A stretch of DNA of 64,000 nt, from contig JANTUC010000001.1 in NCBI GenBank assembly GCA_026873275.1, forward strand, positions 930,001 through 994,000, read 5' to 3'. The notes beneath the pieces were generated by a model. The model was given only the letters and a program-made list of their open reading frames with translations. It had not been told where the DNA came from and did no database searches. The position numbers and the translations under genes are program-made. This DNA comes from Pseudopithomyces maydicus. Its lineage: Eukaryota; Ascomycota; Dothideomycetes; Pleosporales; Didymosphaeriaceae. Positions 22,399-34,819 of this stretch are shown piece after piece; within the stretch, counting starts at the first letter, position 1, and every line of letters starts with the position of its first letter.

Positions 22399-23156
22399 TC
22401 AACCAAAAGATACACCGGCCCTCCGCAACACACTTTCGAACTCTTCCTCGCCCACAGTACCGACATCTCTCCCTTTTCCTTTCACACCACCATTTGCCTC
22501 CCTCATCATGTCTATCAGCACCTCATCTGGTACATCCTCTTTGAGCTCCTTTGCCACGCGCCGCAGGTGAGCCAGTGTTATCGGTCCCGGCCCACCATGC
22601 GTGAAAAGTTTGAATGCCGCCCTAACCTGCTCCTGGTTCGCTTCTTCGTATCGGTCACCTTCGCCCTCTTCATCATAGTTGTCCGCTTCGTCGTCATCGT
22701 CGTCCTCGTCGTCGTCCTTGGAGTGTATGGCGATGGCAGCGTACGAGAAGAACGGTATGAATGGCACAAAGCCCGTTTCGAGAGGGTCAATCGTGGAGAG
22801 GATTTCTGGTAGTTCGGACTTTTCGGGTGCAAGGTTGAGGGAACTGTCAAGGCAGTGCGATTAGAATATTGCAAGGGTAAAGTTGTTGGGGTTTGGAGCA
22901 AATCGTACATTAGACATCGACGCACGTCGTCTCTTCGTAAGACACCTTCCTTTGAGCTTTCGTAATCAGGGTGTTGAACCGAGAATAGACCAAAAGCTTC
23001 GCGGATCTCAGCTTCTTGGGTAGCGGTCAAGTCGTGTTCTTTGGCGAGCTTGGAGGGGCGCTTTGGAGCGGCTTGACGCGTAGAAGCGCGACGTTTCGGG
23101 GGCTGATAGTTGTTTAATTGTGGATCTAGGATTTACATGATACTAAAACCCACCAT
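22399..23156 (-). CDS. Centrin/calmodulin-like EF-hand protein with degenerate calcium sites
   Basis: Minus strand, exons 23154-23156 (ATG only), 22909-23102 and 22399-22843; 213 aa. LTATQEAEIREAFGLFS matches the first helix of centrins, and ITLAHLRRVAKELKEDV followed by VLIDMMREANGG matches the third EF-hand region of Cdc31/centrin. The calcium ligands are mostly absent (the loop FTHGGPGPI lacks the acidic 1-3-5-12 pattern). An acidic linker of Asp/Glu (DDDEDDDDDEADNYDEEG) sits between the halves. The basic N-terminus (PPKRRASTRQAAPKRPSK) resembles a nuclear-localisation stretch. Centrins act at spindle-pole bodies, nuclear pores and in TREX-2; whether this divergent member does is unknown. 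The start-codon-only exon is inferred because the open frame to the basic N-terminus continues to an intron directly after ATG. Confidence 0.75.
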
Positions 23157-26100
23157 GGTATATGTTTCAAGTTATTTTCTGTCCTAGAGAAGGACTCTGG
23201 GCCTTTTCCCTACTTGGTCTTTCGCAGTTGCTGTCGATGACGCGCCTCGGCTTGATTTCGCCAAGAGTGGCACGTGCCCTTAGCGTCGTAGGCTCCACTT
23301 GAAAATTACTCCTCTTTACCAACCTCCTCCAAAAATCCCATCGTATAAATTTTCCATGTCGCGCTTCTTCCGATCTTCACTCTTCTCACGAGTTTACTAC
23401 CTTTTATAGGTAGCCTATCTCCTTGCACAAATCTCTGCGCAATCCTTCTCCATACTCTCAATCCTTTCTCGCAACCCCTCCTCATCGCTATGGACTTAGT
23501 CTTCGGATCATCGTCAAGGGACGTAGCACCTCTAGTGATTGGCTCGCGCCTACGAGCGTTGCAAAATCCCGAGTGAGACGATCGCATTCATAAAAGGCGA
23601 ATTCATGATGTGTCTATAAAAGATACAGGAGTACGATCTTTCAATATCAATGTGCACCGACACTTGGTGCAGGACCCCTGTGGTCGACGCCGGGAATCTG
23701 GCATTCTAGGTTCTGGAGGCTTGTTTGTTCCATCTGGGACCTTGCCGTACCTCATCGCCGTATGCCTTGAGTCGTTAGGGTTTTACTCTACACTAGGCAT
23801 ACGAGCAGAGTTGAGATGTCTCACTGTTCGTTCTGGACGTGAGATCACCGCCGCCAACACTTGTTTGTTGTACGTGCGGTATCTGCTTCTACTTAGCTAG
23901 AGCTCGTCAATACGTAATGCCCTACGTTAGAGGAGTGTGGACATAGAAGCTAGAGCGAGAAAGTCATGCCCAAAATCTGGGTATGGCGCCTCCGGGGCTC
24001 TCGATGTTGCGCCAATAGTTGGCGTTGCAGTGAGTGTCGGAGGGGACATACTTTCAACAGCAGATTGACTGGCTGTATCGTGAGCGGAGTTCGCGAGACG
24101 CCAGTCTCTGCTTTCTTGTGTGATGGTGTGCTCATGATCTTCCGGCAATCTATCTGCTTAATGATGTGGCAGAAAGAGTGTGCGAAACATCATATGGCAC
24201 ACGAGTCAAAAGGATCGATCCATTGTCCTAGTGCTCCTTGTTGATGAATTCGTTGCATCTGGTTTGCCTTTAGCTGGAGTCGGTATGACCTTTCTAGGTC
24301 CTTACGACGATAATTAAGATACTGATCTAGGCCCTTAAGACAATGATTGAAACACAGAAAGGATCAAGTTGTTACAGTCGTCAATTATAGACTATTTCAT
24401 CACCTGGACGACAACCCAGCTGTTAGAACCACAGTTTTTTTTTGTCCCACCAGTTCGTGGCATTCCATCGCTGCCTGCATCTTTTAGGAGTAACTGTATG
24501 CATAATTCTCGTGATTGAACCTACCATGTATGCGAAGTTTGGAGGACTGGTGCTACTTAGATTTGTGGCCTGTTGCACATCTCGGGACTGCGGTCTAATT
24601 GCATCCGATTGTACTAGCTTAGTTCAACATATTCTCCAGGTCTTCCGCTGTGCTCTTGTGGAGCAGTATGCAGTAGTTGGCAGACTGCATACTTCCGTAT
24701 GGTGGGATCGACAGTGGTGGCTGAAGCCACAATATGCGTAGCCGAGGGGCTACATAGTTGTCACCACCCTTGGTGTCCCTCGCGTGGAACTGCGGATGGG
24801 GCGAGCAAACTGTAACAAGGGTTGCATTTGCATCATAACGTTGTGCGGGAGCTTCCGAGCTTCCGCAACGTTGGGATGAGCTGGCAGTATACAAAACCGC
24901 AGACCACTGCAGAGCTCCGTGAATCTATGACGAGATATCTTTTTTTTCGCAGCTTAAGATTTCGCTTGCGATATTATACTTAGAGCTTTATTCGATTCAT
25001 TGTGACTATCAGGCGCTACTGCGGTCGTGTAGAATCTGTGCTGCAGAGGGTGGCAAAATGGACATCTCAGAGTACTTTGCAGCCTCCAGGCTGTAAGTGG
25101 GGAAGGAGAAGGGGGGTATCCATATGAAGCTCGGACCAGTGGGAATGCGCGGAGAGACATTGATCGAAAACCTCACCAGTGTGGTTAGTAAAGATGAAAC
25201 TACGTGTGTCCATCCCGCTGTCAACGCTGTCAAAAACCGCATATTCTAGATTCATGAATGAGTTGCTCTTTCGCCATGTGGGGGGTCCAGTACCGTGGTA
25301 ATCCAATGCTATGACTTTGGGGTAGCACAGTGAGGATGGCAAAAGCGTGGTGCTCATTAATCTGCAATCAACGCAGGCACGAGAGCTGAAACGTGGTCTG
25401 TTGATCGCAGTATCTCCAGGTTTGTACAGTACTGTACATGTAGGCATGGGGTGGAAAGGGACCAGTGCGTTGGCGATTTGGCGCATCTGAAGTGCTTTTG
25501 GCAACAGTCTGGTAGATCTATATGTTCTGTAACCCTACCTCACCTCATGGCAACGACAATGGTCTGCATGCAGCATCTTCCATGAACTGCTTCTAGATCA
25601 AATAACTCAAAATAAGGGTCTCATTAAGTGCCCCTGAGATCATAAGGTTTGCGAGAAAGGTGTAGCAAGACCTCGTCGGATGGTCTCGCCCGACGCCCCG
25701 AAGGTATCAATACGAGATGGTCTCCATTCGTACATAAACGATATGCGACATCTCGCTTCTAGGTCGCCGATCTGCAGGAACCAGTTCGTGAACACCTTGA
25801 AATGAACGAATAAGAGAGCGCGGGAGTGAATCTTGCAGGATGGGGTTTACCTGTGGGTTGCAACTTTTTTGCCCCTCTCCAGGTATCGGTCTTGGAGTAC
25901 AGCCACGGAACAAACCGTAGTACCCTCATATCCACCACACCCATAGACTGCAAAGGTGTGATCTACAGTGTGGGAAAGCGGGTACTGTCTCTTTGCCATA
26001 CACCAGGACAACCCCCTCAGTTAAGACGCTCGCGATAGCACGGAGGTCCCGGGTTGGACGACATATCATGCGCGCACGGGACAAAAAGGGTATACATGGC

Positions 26101-26180
26101 ATAGATACCCCTTTCCCCGATCTCAAGGACCCTTTGTACAACGCCACATTGTCGATTTTCATACTTTTTTCAGATCGATC
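23157..26180. other. 3-kb gene-poor interval
   Basis: No convincing gene. A 93-codon minus-strand frame (23306-23587) and a 145-codon minus-strand frame (25067-25504, no ATG at its start) lack recognisable domains. I saw no tRNA, terminal inverted repeat or transposase motif. Just before 26181 the sequence becomes AT-rich, as expected for the promoter of the next gene. Confidence 0.45.
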
Positions 26181-27403
26181 ATGAAAAGCCCTTCAGCTCT
26201 GATTTCGATCGAGCTGTGGATCCTGTATGCATTTGGAGTGGGTTTGGTGTTCACAAGGCTGTAAGTTGACTGATTTGACATCGCAGTGGCAAGCGGCTGA
26301 TTATTGTAGCATCTCAAGAGTGGTAACTCTTGGATCGTTTCAAAGATTGCAACTCGATGACTGGCTTATGGTTGTTATCGTGGTATGCACGGATACAATC
26401 GACACAACGAAGACTACCTACTCACCACCGCAGGTGCCATTTACTGCCATGGTCGCCATAGCTGACGAATCCGATTCGTCCAGTGTCTCGAAAGATGCGA
26501 AAACGAAGCTGAAGATGAGGTTTGCGCTGGAAGAGCTCCAGTTGACCACAAACTGGTTGACCAAAGCCTGTCTAATCATTCTATACAGACGGATCTTGTA
26601 AGGCTGCCTCAGTAATCTACAGGATGAAAGCTGAGCAAATAGTACACCGACAACGAGCAATCGCGAGAGAGGTCGCTTGACCCATATCTCGGTATATTGC
26701 GCCGTTACCTTCGTCCTGATGCAAATTTTGTTGCCGCTATGGTGCTCACCGTTGTCCAACTATTGGAATCAGTTCTTGCTGGACAGTAAGTGAATTTCTC
26801 TTACATGTCTTGATACATTGCTGACGACGACTCGTAGATCAATGTTCCACTTACCACAATCACTCGATCCTTGTCCTCATTCTCGATACCACTACTGTAT
26901 CAGCCACTTTTATTCTACCTGTAGCGTTCATCCCAACGCCGCGTAAGCTCTTACAAATAGCGCTCATTGTGCTGGGCACATTGGTCCTTGTATCTGGCAT
27001 TCTTGCACGATCCTTCGTTATCGCGCGCCATAATGATTCAACGTACATTCATTGGTACACTATTCAGATAGTGCTCATGATTCTCTTTGCAAATCTTCCT
27101 TTTCTCAGTTCCCTTTTTACATCGGGTATCCGCACGCCACGAAGAAGTATGTCTTTAACTTCCTGGCCGCGATCACGCACCGGGAGTGCAGCTACAGTGG
27201 AGAGCAATGTTTCAACCTTGTACGGAAGTCCGCGCAGCATCTCGGGCGACTTTCCTCCTATCGACTTCAAAGACGTTTGGACGGATAATAAAACTACGCC
27301 TCCCGTGTCGCCAATGCGATCGTGGCTCCGCGGAAGGGAGTCAGTGAGGGAAATCGACTTCAACGGCCTTGCACAACAGTTGCCACCCGAGGTTGTACGG
27401 TGA
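26181..27403 (+). CDS. Rhodopsin-domain integral membrane protein (PTH11/SAT-like fungal family)
   Basis: Five exons: 26181-26260, 26310-26382, 26434-26597, 26643-26785, 26838-27403; 341 aa. The fungal rhodopsin-like domain is recognisable from LQLDDWLMVVIV (family D-D-[WY]-L-M), TTNWLTKACLIILYRRIF (W-x-x-K-A-C-L-L), VYCAVTFVLMQILLPLWCSP, and QCSTYHNHSILVLILDTTTV with its conserved Cys. About six to seven hydrophobic segments are present, then a Ser/Arg-rich cytosolic tail. Related proteins include surface-sensing GPCR-like PTH11 relatives; the ligand is unknown. No CFEM domain is seen, and the copy is shorter at the N-terminus than many members, so the first helix may be missing. Intron 2 (26383-26433) is 51 nt without stops, called because its removal restores the helix. 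Confidence 0.75.
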
Positions 27404-30192
27404 AAATAGGCATCGCTTGAGCGATAAGCTACACAAGAGGATACTCGATTTCTGCGATCTCCTTGCGTCCAGGGGACCTGTTGCTGGTATATCCACTGTA
27501 CTTCGTAAACGCCTGCCCGAGGCAGCAGCGTCTGGGGAGGCAAATATTTTGGTGAGATTTGTGCTCATTTGATATGAAGCTGCCTGCATCTAGTGTGGGG
27601 CTTTGGGAAGATGGTCGCTTGTCGACATTACGCTCGCTTGGTTATCGAGCTTTACGAAGCATTCATGGTGCAACTGGTTACACAAAAGCATTCATTGTCA
27701 GGTTTGATTTACGGATTCGGTCGGTTGGTGGCTGACTTTACGAGGGATGATACCAAGAGGTCATTATGAGTTATGAGTATTCCCTCTGTTATGATGAACG
27801 CCTATAGCATTCGTTGTAGATATGACATTATGATATTTTATTGACGACTTTCAACATGCTTACGCAACCTTGAGCCCTCACTTGAACACTAATTCGCCTT
27901 TTTATACACTCGAAATCCTGCCACTACTATTTTATTAGTTTATTGGTGATCCCGGGCTCTGCCTGCTTTCCTCCGCGTAACCATTGTGAAGCTGGAGCCC
28001 TATCATTTGGTACTTGCAGTAGAAAATGCATCGGACGCGCGCAGCCTTTGGAATTTAAAGATGTAAGTAAGATAGAATTTATCGGCTCGTGTGTCCTGTG
28101 TGAGCGTGATTTTAGATTGAGGTGCCCAGGTGCTCAGGTGCCCAGGTGGTATGGCTCACATGTGTTGTGGGAAATCGGGGGTGGGCTGATGACCAATCGC
28201 GGCTATGCACTATTAGCAGCACTAAGCTAAGGCGATGACAACTATTATTAGCCAAAGTAAATGCATTCCAAATACGAGATGATGTCTACCTATCTACGGC
28301 ACAACTGAAAGGTTCGCAGAAACTATCTTTCTTTTCCGGAATAGTATTCGCTTAGGCTAAAACTATCTTCTCTTGCATTAACCTGAGACTGGACTATTCG
28401 TCCTTACCTGATCTATGACTTACTACCCAGCAAATTCAGTTCTAAGCTAAACATATTGTATGACAGTCTTAGCACCAGAGCAAGGGAAACATGTTCAATT
28501 CTTTCTCATTCTTCCAATAAAGGTTAACATTACTGCTGTATCAGGAATGTAATTCGTGTGCTAGGAGAAGTAAATACCCCGATCATTCACTTCGAAGTCT
28601 AGGAGTGTACCATGACGCACAGCATCTCTCACTTCAATTATGCGTCTAATGTTGCGGGTGTTGTACCTCCAGTAATGTATGTGCTCACAATTCTTGTTAG
28701 AGTGGAATGATCGGACAAAAAGTCGTTTGAAGGCAGTGACGATTGTTTGAGCTGAAACATCTAGAGCCCGGGAGACACCGTTCCCTCTGCAAATCGACCA
28801 ATAAATATCTGAGTGCATGAACTTGGCAAGTGGTGCTTTTGGGGATGCGAGGCTTGACCGTCACCAGTTTCGCTATGCACCATGAAGAACCATGAGCACC
28901 CTTGGTTATCCGAAGGAGCCACAAGAAGGCCTGCGTGTATAATGGAATTAGTCGTTGGTCTGAATGTTTTCATTAGAGAACCGATACATAAAGCACATCG
29001 CAGAATCACGATCTTGTCTTGGAATGTTTTGGATTGCGTGCAGGTTGGTAACATTGTCTAAGCATGCTCCTTCACCATCTCATCAATCCGCCGCCGCCAA
29101 GTTGTATAGATTCGCTATGCTTCATCTGCTGTATGGCTGCTGTCCTTGTTCAGGTCTACTACAATAATCAATATAACCGCTATTCTTGTTGGTATTTCTA
29201 CATCAAACCATCCAGTTTCAGGTAAATTGTAGCAAGCAAAACGCCGAATGTCGTTTGGAGTTGTTGAAAATCATACTTGATTAGCTGAACTGCATGTAAA
29301 TGACATGTCCATGGTGTAAGGAAATCAAGTCCCAGGTCCCTGGCTTAAGAAGCAATAGATTGATAGACATTGGTTTTGTTAGGTACACAAATATGTCTAG
29401 ATGATGTATAATCTCGGGATGGTTCAAGCGACAGGTATAGTGACATCTTTCTACTGCGATGACCAGGCATGAGTAACATACCACGGCTCTCTATATTCAT
29501 TGCTGGGCTGTTCTCATCTTATAGTTTTTTTTTGTTCGACTCGCACGGTATAAAACAATTCGAGATACCGTCGGAGAATATCTGGAACAGTTTGCCTCGA
29601 TCCATAAAACACGGACATTGCAAGCAAAGAACGTGCTGGACAGGGTGTGATGAAAAAGGAGGGTCAGAGGACTAACGACGACTGATCACGTTGAGCAGAT
29701 ATTCCTCGTGAAAATAGGAAGTACTAGCGACTTCAGCTGAAATTGATTTAACATCAATGACATTAACTAGATATTTCATTAAGCCCCGTCCGTTTCGACA
29801 AGAGTTGGAATTCTCTCTACCAATAAGAAAAGGGGACGGAAAGATAACAAGCTGGCATATGTTTGCAAAGTCCTTTATCATATCCTGCTCGGGCGTTGAC
29901 CATCAAAATTAGGCTGTGCAACTTTAGAACCCGAATTTTGAGTGAGTATGTTGATGCTCTTCTGAGATAATTCTGTGTAGGCGGTGCAGTGACAAATCGT
30001 GAGCCACTCTTGCTGACAAATTCCAATCCAAGCTTTGCGACTATCATGGGCGAATGTTCCATGTACCAAATTCGTAGGGGAATGTCACCAATCAAGAAAC
30101 AGTCACATTAGAAGAAGATTGTTTTGAAAGTCGTGATTCATATACAGTTATCTAGCGTAAATCATGACCATCTCATTCCTTCATTCATTCGT
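27404..30192. other. 2.8-kb gene-poor, AT-rich interval
   Basis: No intact gene seen. A short tandem motif of AGGTGCCC type occurs around 28119-28148. A possible decayed gene at 28564-29054 is listed separately. The rest is AT-rich without recognisable coding or RNA features. Confidence 0.45.
28564..29054 (-). pseudogene. Possible decayed small gene
   Basis: On the minus strand a 97-codon frame starts with ATG at 29054 (MLPTCTQSKTFQD...) and includes IIHAGLLVAPSDNQGCSWFF. The open reading then appears to continue in another frame to a stop near 28561, with an apparently well-formed segment NCEHIHYWRYNTRNIRRIIE. Two adjacent open frames with protein-like composition suggest one gene broken by frameshift, or two exons with an unseen intron. 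I do not recognise the family. Coordinates are approximate and chance cannot be excluded. Confidence 0.25.
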
Positions 30193-30882
30193 CTATCCGC
30201 AAATGCCCATGGTAAGACTGAGATCACTGAGCGAGTATCCCTGGAATGCTCCGCATCCAGCATTCGGCTGCTCAGGAGCTGCGGTAGCTGTGGGATCGCA
30301 GTATCCTTGAATGCAGCATTCGGATCCACCGCTGCATGAATAGGTTGGGCAGCTGCCAATGGCGCCCATGGACCAACCAGAACCAACACACTGGCTGAAA
30401 TCGTCGGTGCCAGAAATGCAGTCAATGAAAGACATGTCGTACCATACGTTTCCACTGACGAGGCCATACTCGAACTGCATGGGCTTTTTGCTTCCGTTGC
30501 CGTAGAGCTTGAGGGCCGAGTTTCCAGAGGAGCAATCGGTCAGGGAGCCAGTCCAGGCGTCACCAGCTGAGATGGTACCGCTGTTGCCGCTGCCGCATGG
30601 GTCTAGAAGGTCGTATGTGACGTCGTAGCCACAGTTGTTGTGGAGGGTGACACCGCTCCCGCCGGTGGAGGGGGAGCTGGAAGGTGTGCTGGCGGGAGCA
30701 CTAGTAGCGATAGCGCTGGTGGGCTGATCCGCCTGGGATGTGTATGCTGGAGCACTGGTCACAGCAGGCTGAGAAGAAGCTGCGACAGTGGGCTTTGAGC
30801 CCCAGTTGCCGCCGCGGCCGCCCTGGGGGGCGCCAAGGGCAAGGATGGGCAAAAGGAGGGTGATGAAGGTGTGCTGAACCAT
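30193..30882 (-). CDS. Secreted thaumatin-like / BYS1-domain protein
   Basis: Single exon, 229 aa. MVQHTFITLLLPILALGAPQ is a signal peptide; a Ser/Thr/Ala/Pro-rich linker (about residues 25-75) likely O-glycosylated follows, then a Cys-rich domain beginning LHNNCGYDVTYDLLDPCGSG. That opening and the later FEYGLVSGNVWYDMSFIDC resemble BYS1 / antigenic thaumatin-like proteins of ascomycetes, where N-N-C-x-Y-[DP]-V starts the beta-sandwich. The C-terminal half has many Cys (CPTYSCSGGSECCIQGYC), consistent with disulfides outside the cell. Such proteins are often abundant in plant-associated fungi and are discussed as effector candidates, but no activity can be read from the sequence. Confidence 0.78.
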   Translation of the reverse strand: MVQHTFITLLLPILALGAPQGGRGGNWGSKPTVAASSQPAVTSAPAYTSQADQPTSAIATSAPASTPSSSPSTGGSGVTLHNNCGYDVTYDLLDPCGSGNSGTISAGDAWTGSLTDCSSGNSALKLYGNGSKKPMQFEYGLVSGNVWYDMSFIDCISGTDDFSQCVGSGWSMGAIGSCPTYSCSGGSECCIQGYCDPTATAAPEQPNAGCGAFQGYSLSDLSLTMGICG

Positions 30883-33800
30883 TTTGAATGATTGGATACT
30901 TTAATCTGCTGCGAGGCGATCAAGTGAAGTATAATCCTGATTGGAGTGGCTGGGAGAAAATGCTCCGAAAGATTGTTGGTAAAGCTGCAGGTCAAAGAGC
31001 GTGTACCGGACGACGCAAAGGAAGGGCTGAACCGAAGTTCGAAAAGACAGAATAGTGAATGATTGACGGATGCCTTCCCACTGAGGAGCATGCACGTCTA
31101 CTTATACCATAAGGTTTTCTCGGTTGTAGAAATGGATTTAGCAGGTTGGGGTAGCCACCCGTCACTGATTTGCGCTCGAGAACATGTTAGTCGTTTCGAA
31201 AAGTGGTCCTGTCTTTTTGCGTGCCACACAAAGGCTGGCACGAGAAGCCTAACCCCACAGCGATATGCAGCCTAGAAAAACGGGTTTGACTTGTGGAAAT
31301 TGTGATCGGCAGTGGTGTAGTAGCAAACGTGGTTGACAGGCTAGAATGCGCTCGGGTGCTCTAGTGGTATCCATCCAGTGAAAGGACGTGGGGAGAGTTC
31401 TACGGGATTCTTCAGCCAAAGGCCTGCCGGGGAACAACGGCATTTGCTCGGCAAGTGCAATCTCTATCTCCTATCGATACCGGTTCAGAGCGGCCCACAC
31501 ACAGTATGGGTCATGGCGAAGGTTGTGGCCCCAGTGTTGGAGGCGCCTCTCCATGAGCCGCTCCACAGGGCTTTGTACAGCATGGAACCGTCAAGGCGGA
31601 GGGGCAGCTCGTAGGCGTGCCGCAACCCGAAAGTCCCTACATACAAACTGCCGGCTTCCGTGTGCTAAGGAAAATGGCCATGCGACGCGTCATCTCGACG
31701 TCTGTCAGACAGTCGTCATGACCTCCAGGGGTTGTACAGTAGGCTCTACGCGACAGCAGATGGAATTTGATTGAGAGGGCAGGGGCAGGGGCAGGGGCAA
31801 GCAGCCGCCGGCGCCCAAACGATGACTTGAGCAGCCATGATGTCAAAGGTTCAGAGTCTGCTTGTGCTGGCGAATGGCAGAGGTTGACTTTGCAGTAGAA
31901 ACTCAACGGCTGCAGGACCGACGCAGGACCGACGCAGCGCCGAGTGTCGGCGGCGCTGGACTAGCCAATTGGCGAATGACAAGCTGCAACGGCCTGGCGA
32001 TGCCACGGGAGATCGACAGGGACGTGCAGCAATCGCTGTAACAGATCACAGTTCGTCCTGGGAACTGGGAGGCTGGGCGGCTGAGCGGCCAGAGCGGCCA
32101 GAGCGGCAGGAAACATGGTACCCGTAGATAGCGCTGAACACGAAGACGAAAGGAAGACGCGGCATGAGACTAGTTCGCGACAGCTGCTCCATGGGGTACC
32201 TAGGGTGTCGCATTTCACGACCGAGTCGAAAATTTTAAACCGCCGTCGGTGTGGCCTCGGGAGGGCCAGAGAGGTAGCTAGGTACCAATGGGGAAACCAT
32301 TCCTGGCTCGCACCAGTTCCACGCCGACCAGACTCCAGACGTGCAAAATTTGTTTTTTTTTCTCTTGTTCCCAGCCCGTGAGAATTTAGCGCGCCGCGTG
32401 GCATTCAGGTACCGCGGCTGTCTACGGGACCGAGTTGTGACCGTTGGCGGCAGAAGAAACTGGAATGCGGCAACGAGAAGGACCCTGAGCACCCTTATCG
32501 GTCTTGCATTCAACATTTGGCCAATTTACCATGGCCAAGAGTTAGCAGGTGTCAGTGCTATGGAGAGAAGAGCAAGTGTGAACACGCAGGTGCGCTGGGC
32601 AAGCTATCTCATCGGGGGTTCGGATGACAGCGCATTCAACGCTCTAGGGGACGGCCCAATGGCAGATTCTCGTGTCCTTATCCTATATCGGATTTCATTG
32701 GCTACAATCAAATGATTCAACACCCGGGCTTGAACATATCGATCAAGACTCATGCTGTTTTTTTTTTTTCATTTTTTTGGTAACAGCGTGGCCAATACCC
32801 ATGCATGTACAACAAGTTGAAGAACCCACAACCTGCGAGGAACTGAATTGACATATCTACCTAGTATCTCAGCGACAATCATTTTGGCTGCTCTCAATCA
32901 CACACACAATCTAGCTGCAGCTCCCAGCCCCCCAAACTTTGTCCCCGCATATGCAAAGTTAACCCAATTTCACAGCGTCACTCTTACCCATCCGAATTAC
33001 CCACAGATGTGCCCTGCGGATCACAGTGCCTCGCCCTGCAGAAATACACCCCTCCACTACAATGGATGATTTACGGTGTTAATCTGCCACAGGGTGCATG
33101 TTAACCTCCACCACATGTACATACACACCTACAACATTCATGTTCCGGTCGTTCCGTAAGCGAAAGCAATCAGGAATACTGGAATCATGTCAAATAGGCT
33201 GTCACTTGCCACCATGCTCGCTTGATACGCGTAATGTCGTGTCATCAAGTGGAGCAACTCTGTTAATGGGAGGTTTCCTTCTGCCTATAGACTTCGAAGG
33301 GCATATAACCACCTGCATACTGAACGGCGTGCTCACCCCAAACTCATTCAAGACCTACCCGGCCTCCATCGCGAGCGACCTGCGTGCAAAAAAGCGATGG
33401 ATTGCATATTACACTTGTACTATACCTCTCAATTACAGGAGTTGAGGATTGCTCCTATGATCGGCACTACCACCGCGGACCATGGGTCTCGAATGAAGAG
33501 ACCTATTATGAGAGCCGCATGAGTAACTCACTGAGTGCGAAACAGAAAAATGGGAAGGTATTCCGCTGTTGAGAGCGACTAGGTAACATCATTGAAGTAA
33601 GTACGCAACGTGATTTTGAGAGCTCAAATAGGCAAGGTATCCGAACTACCCAAAAGACCCGCAGAAAATGATCAAAAACGTCTTACATCGCGTTTGTGAA
33701 TGGGATTTGTGCCAATGACCCATGTTGTACAAAAAGAGCACCACGACCTCGCCTCGATATGATCGCACCAATCACAGCCGTAGGAGCGAGCACAGAGGCC

Positions 33801-34819
33801 GCAGCAGCTTAAACGCAGAAAAAAGAAAAGCAATTGGAATACTTAGATGAAATTAATGCAGGGTGGATCGTGCGCAAGGTAACCCTGGTGACACGCAGTG
33901 CATGGTATCTATGCAAGATTATGTGAGTCTTTCTGCAACCCTGAGTCCTATTTCGACTTAAAAGACTACCCCTCTATGCGCATTCCTCAACAGATGCATT
34001 CTGTTTAAATTCCATGCGCACACGTTCGCAAAGCGGTGTGGCCCTTGGTCATTGGTTCGAATAGAATTGGTTCGAAATTTGGTCGTGATCACTTGCTTCG
34101 CTAAAGGTCCTGCAGTGAAGTACGTACCTGCTTTTCCTTTCGCGTGATTTGGTTGCCTTAGGCTCGCCAAATAAATCAAATGGCTGGATGCGATATTTAA
34201 GCGGTACGAATAGCAATTAACAGGCTGGGAACCAGTCGCACGTGCAAAGTTTGTATCAATGGCCGACATGTTGCAAGAAAGAGAGAAAGATGAGAAAGCA
34301 ATGGAGATTCCGAAACAACATAGATGAAAGTGGATTTAAGTGATATGACTGTTCAATTAGAAGTAGGCTCGAATCCAAAATGTCACTGTACATGACGGAC
34401 GACTATAACCGCGATGCGCTGCTAAGACATGCGCAAGTCACTTACAATCCAATCATGAAATTCGAGTACATAGCGATGTCTAAGGAAATTCACACCATTT
34501 ATCCAAGTGGAGTGATGTATGGACTACTGGATGATTCTCAAAGGCTCTGTTCCTTTACACAGTGTGAAATGACGTATTGCCAATTCTCAAATAGCGGTTC
34601 TACACAATACTAGCGATTATGATTTGTTTGAACGGCAATCATCACCGAGTACAAGAAGAGATATACCCAGTTCATCAAATCAGATATATTAGACATTAAT
34701 TATGATACAATAACAGACCAAATAACAAGTACATACCCACGGAAAGCCAAAACAAGCAGATTGGTCCCTACCAGAACACCGTACCGTAAAGCCACACTTC
34801 CTAGGAATGTTCATGGCTC
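30883..34819. other. 3.9-kb gene-poor interval
   Basis: No gene recognised on either strand. It contains short tandem repeats: GGGGCA units at about 31776-31799, a duplicated CAGGACCGACG around 31914-31937 and AGCGGCCAG units around 32082-32106. The first few hundred bases are the promoter of the BYS1-like gene (minus strand). Confidence 0.45.
31776..31799. repeat. GGGGCA short tandem repeat
   Basis: About four consecutive GGGGCA units (first slightly imperfect) lie in a non-coding stretch. This is a direct observation with no function inferred. Confidence 0.85.

Noticed and set aside
25067..25504. 145-codon minus-strand frame in the 23-26 kb gap
   Set aside because: No initiator ATG at its beginning, no recognisable domain, no supporting introns.
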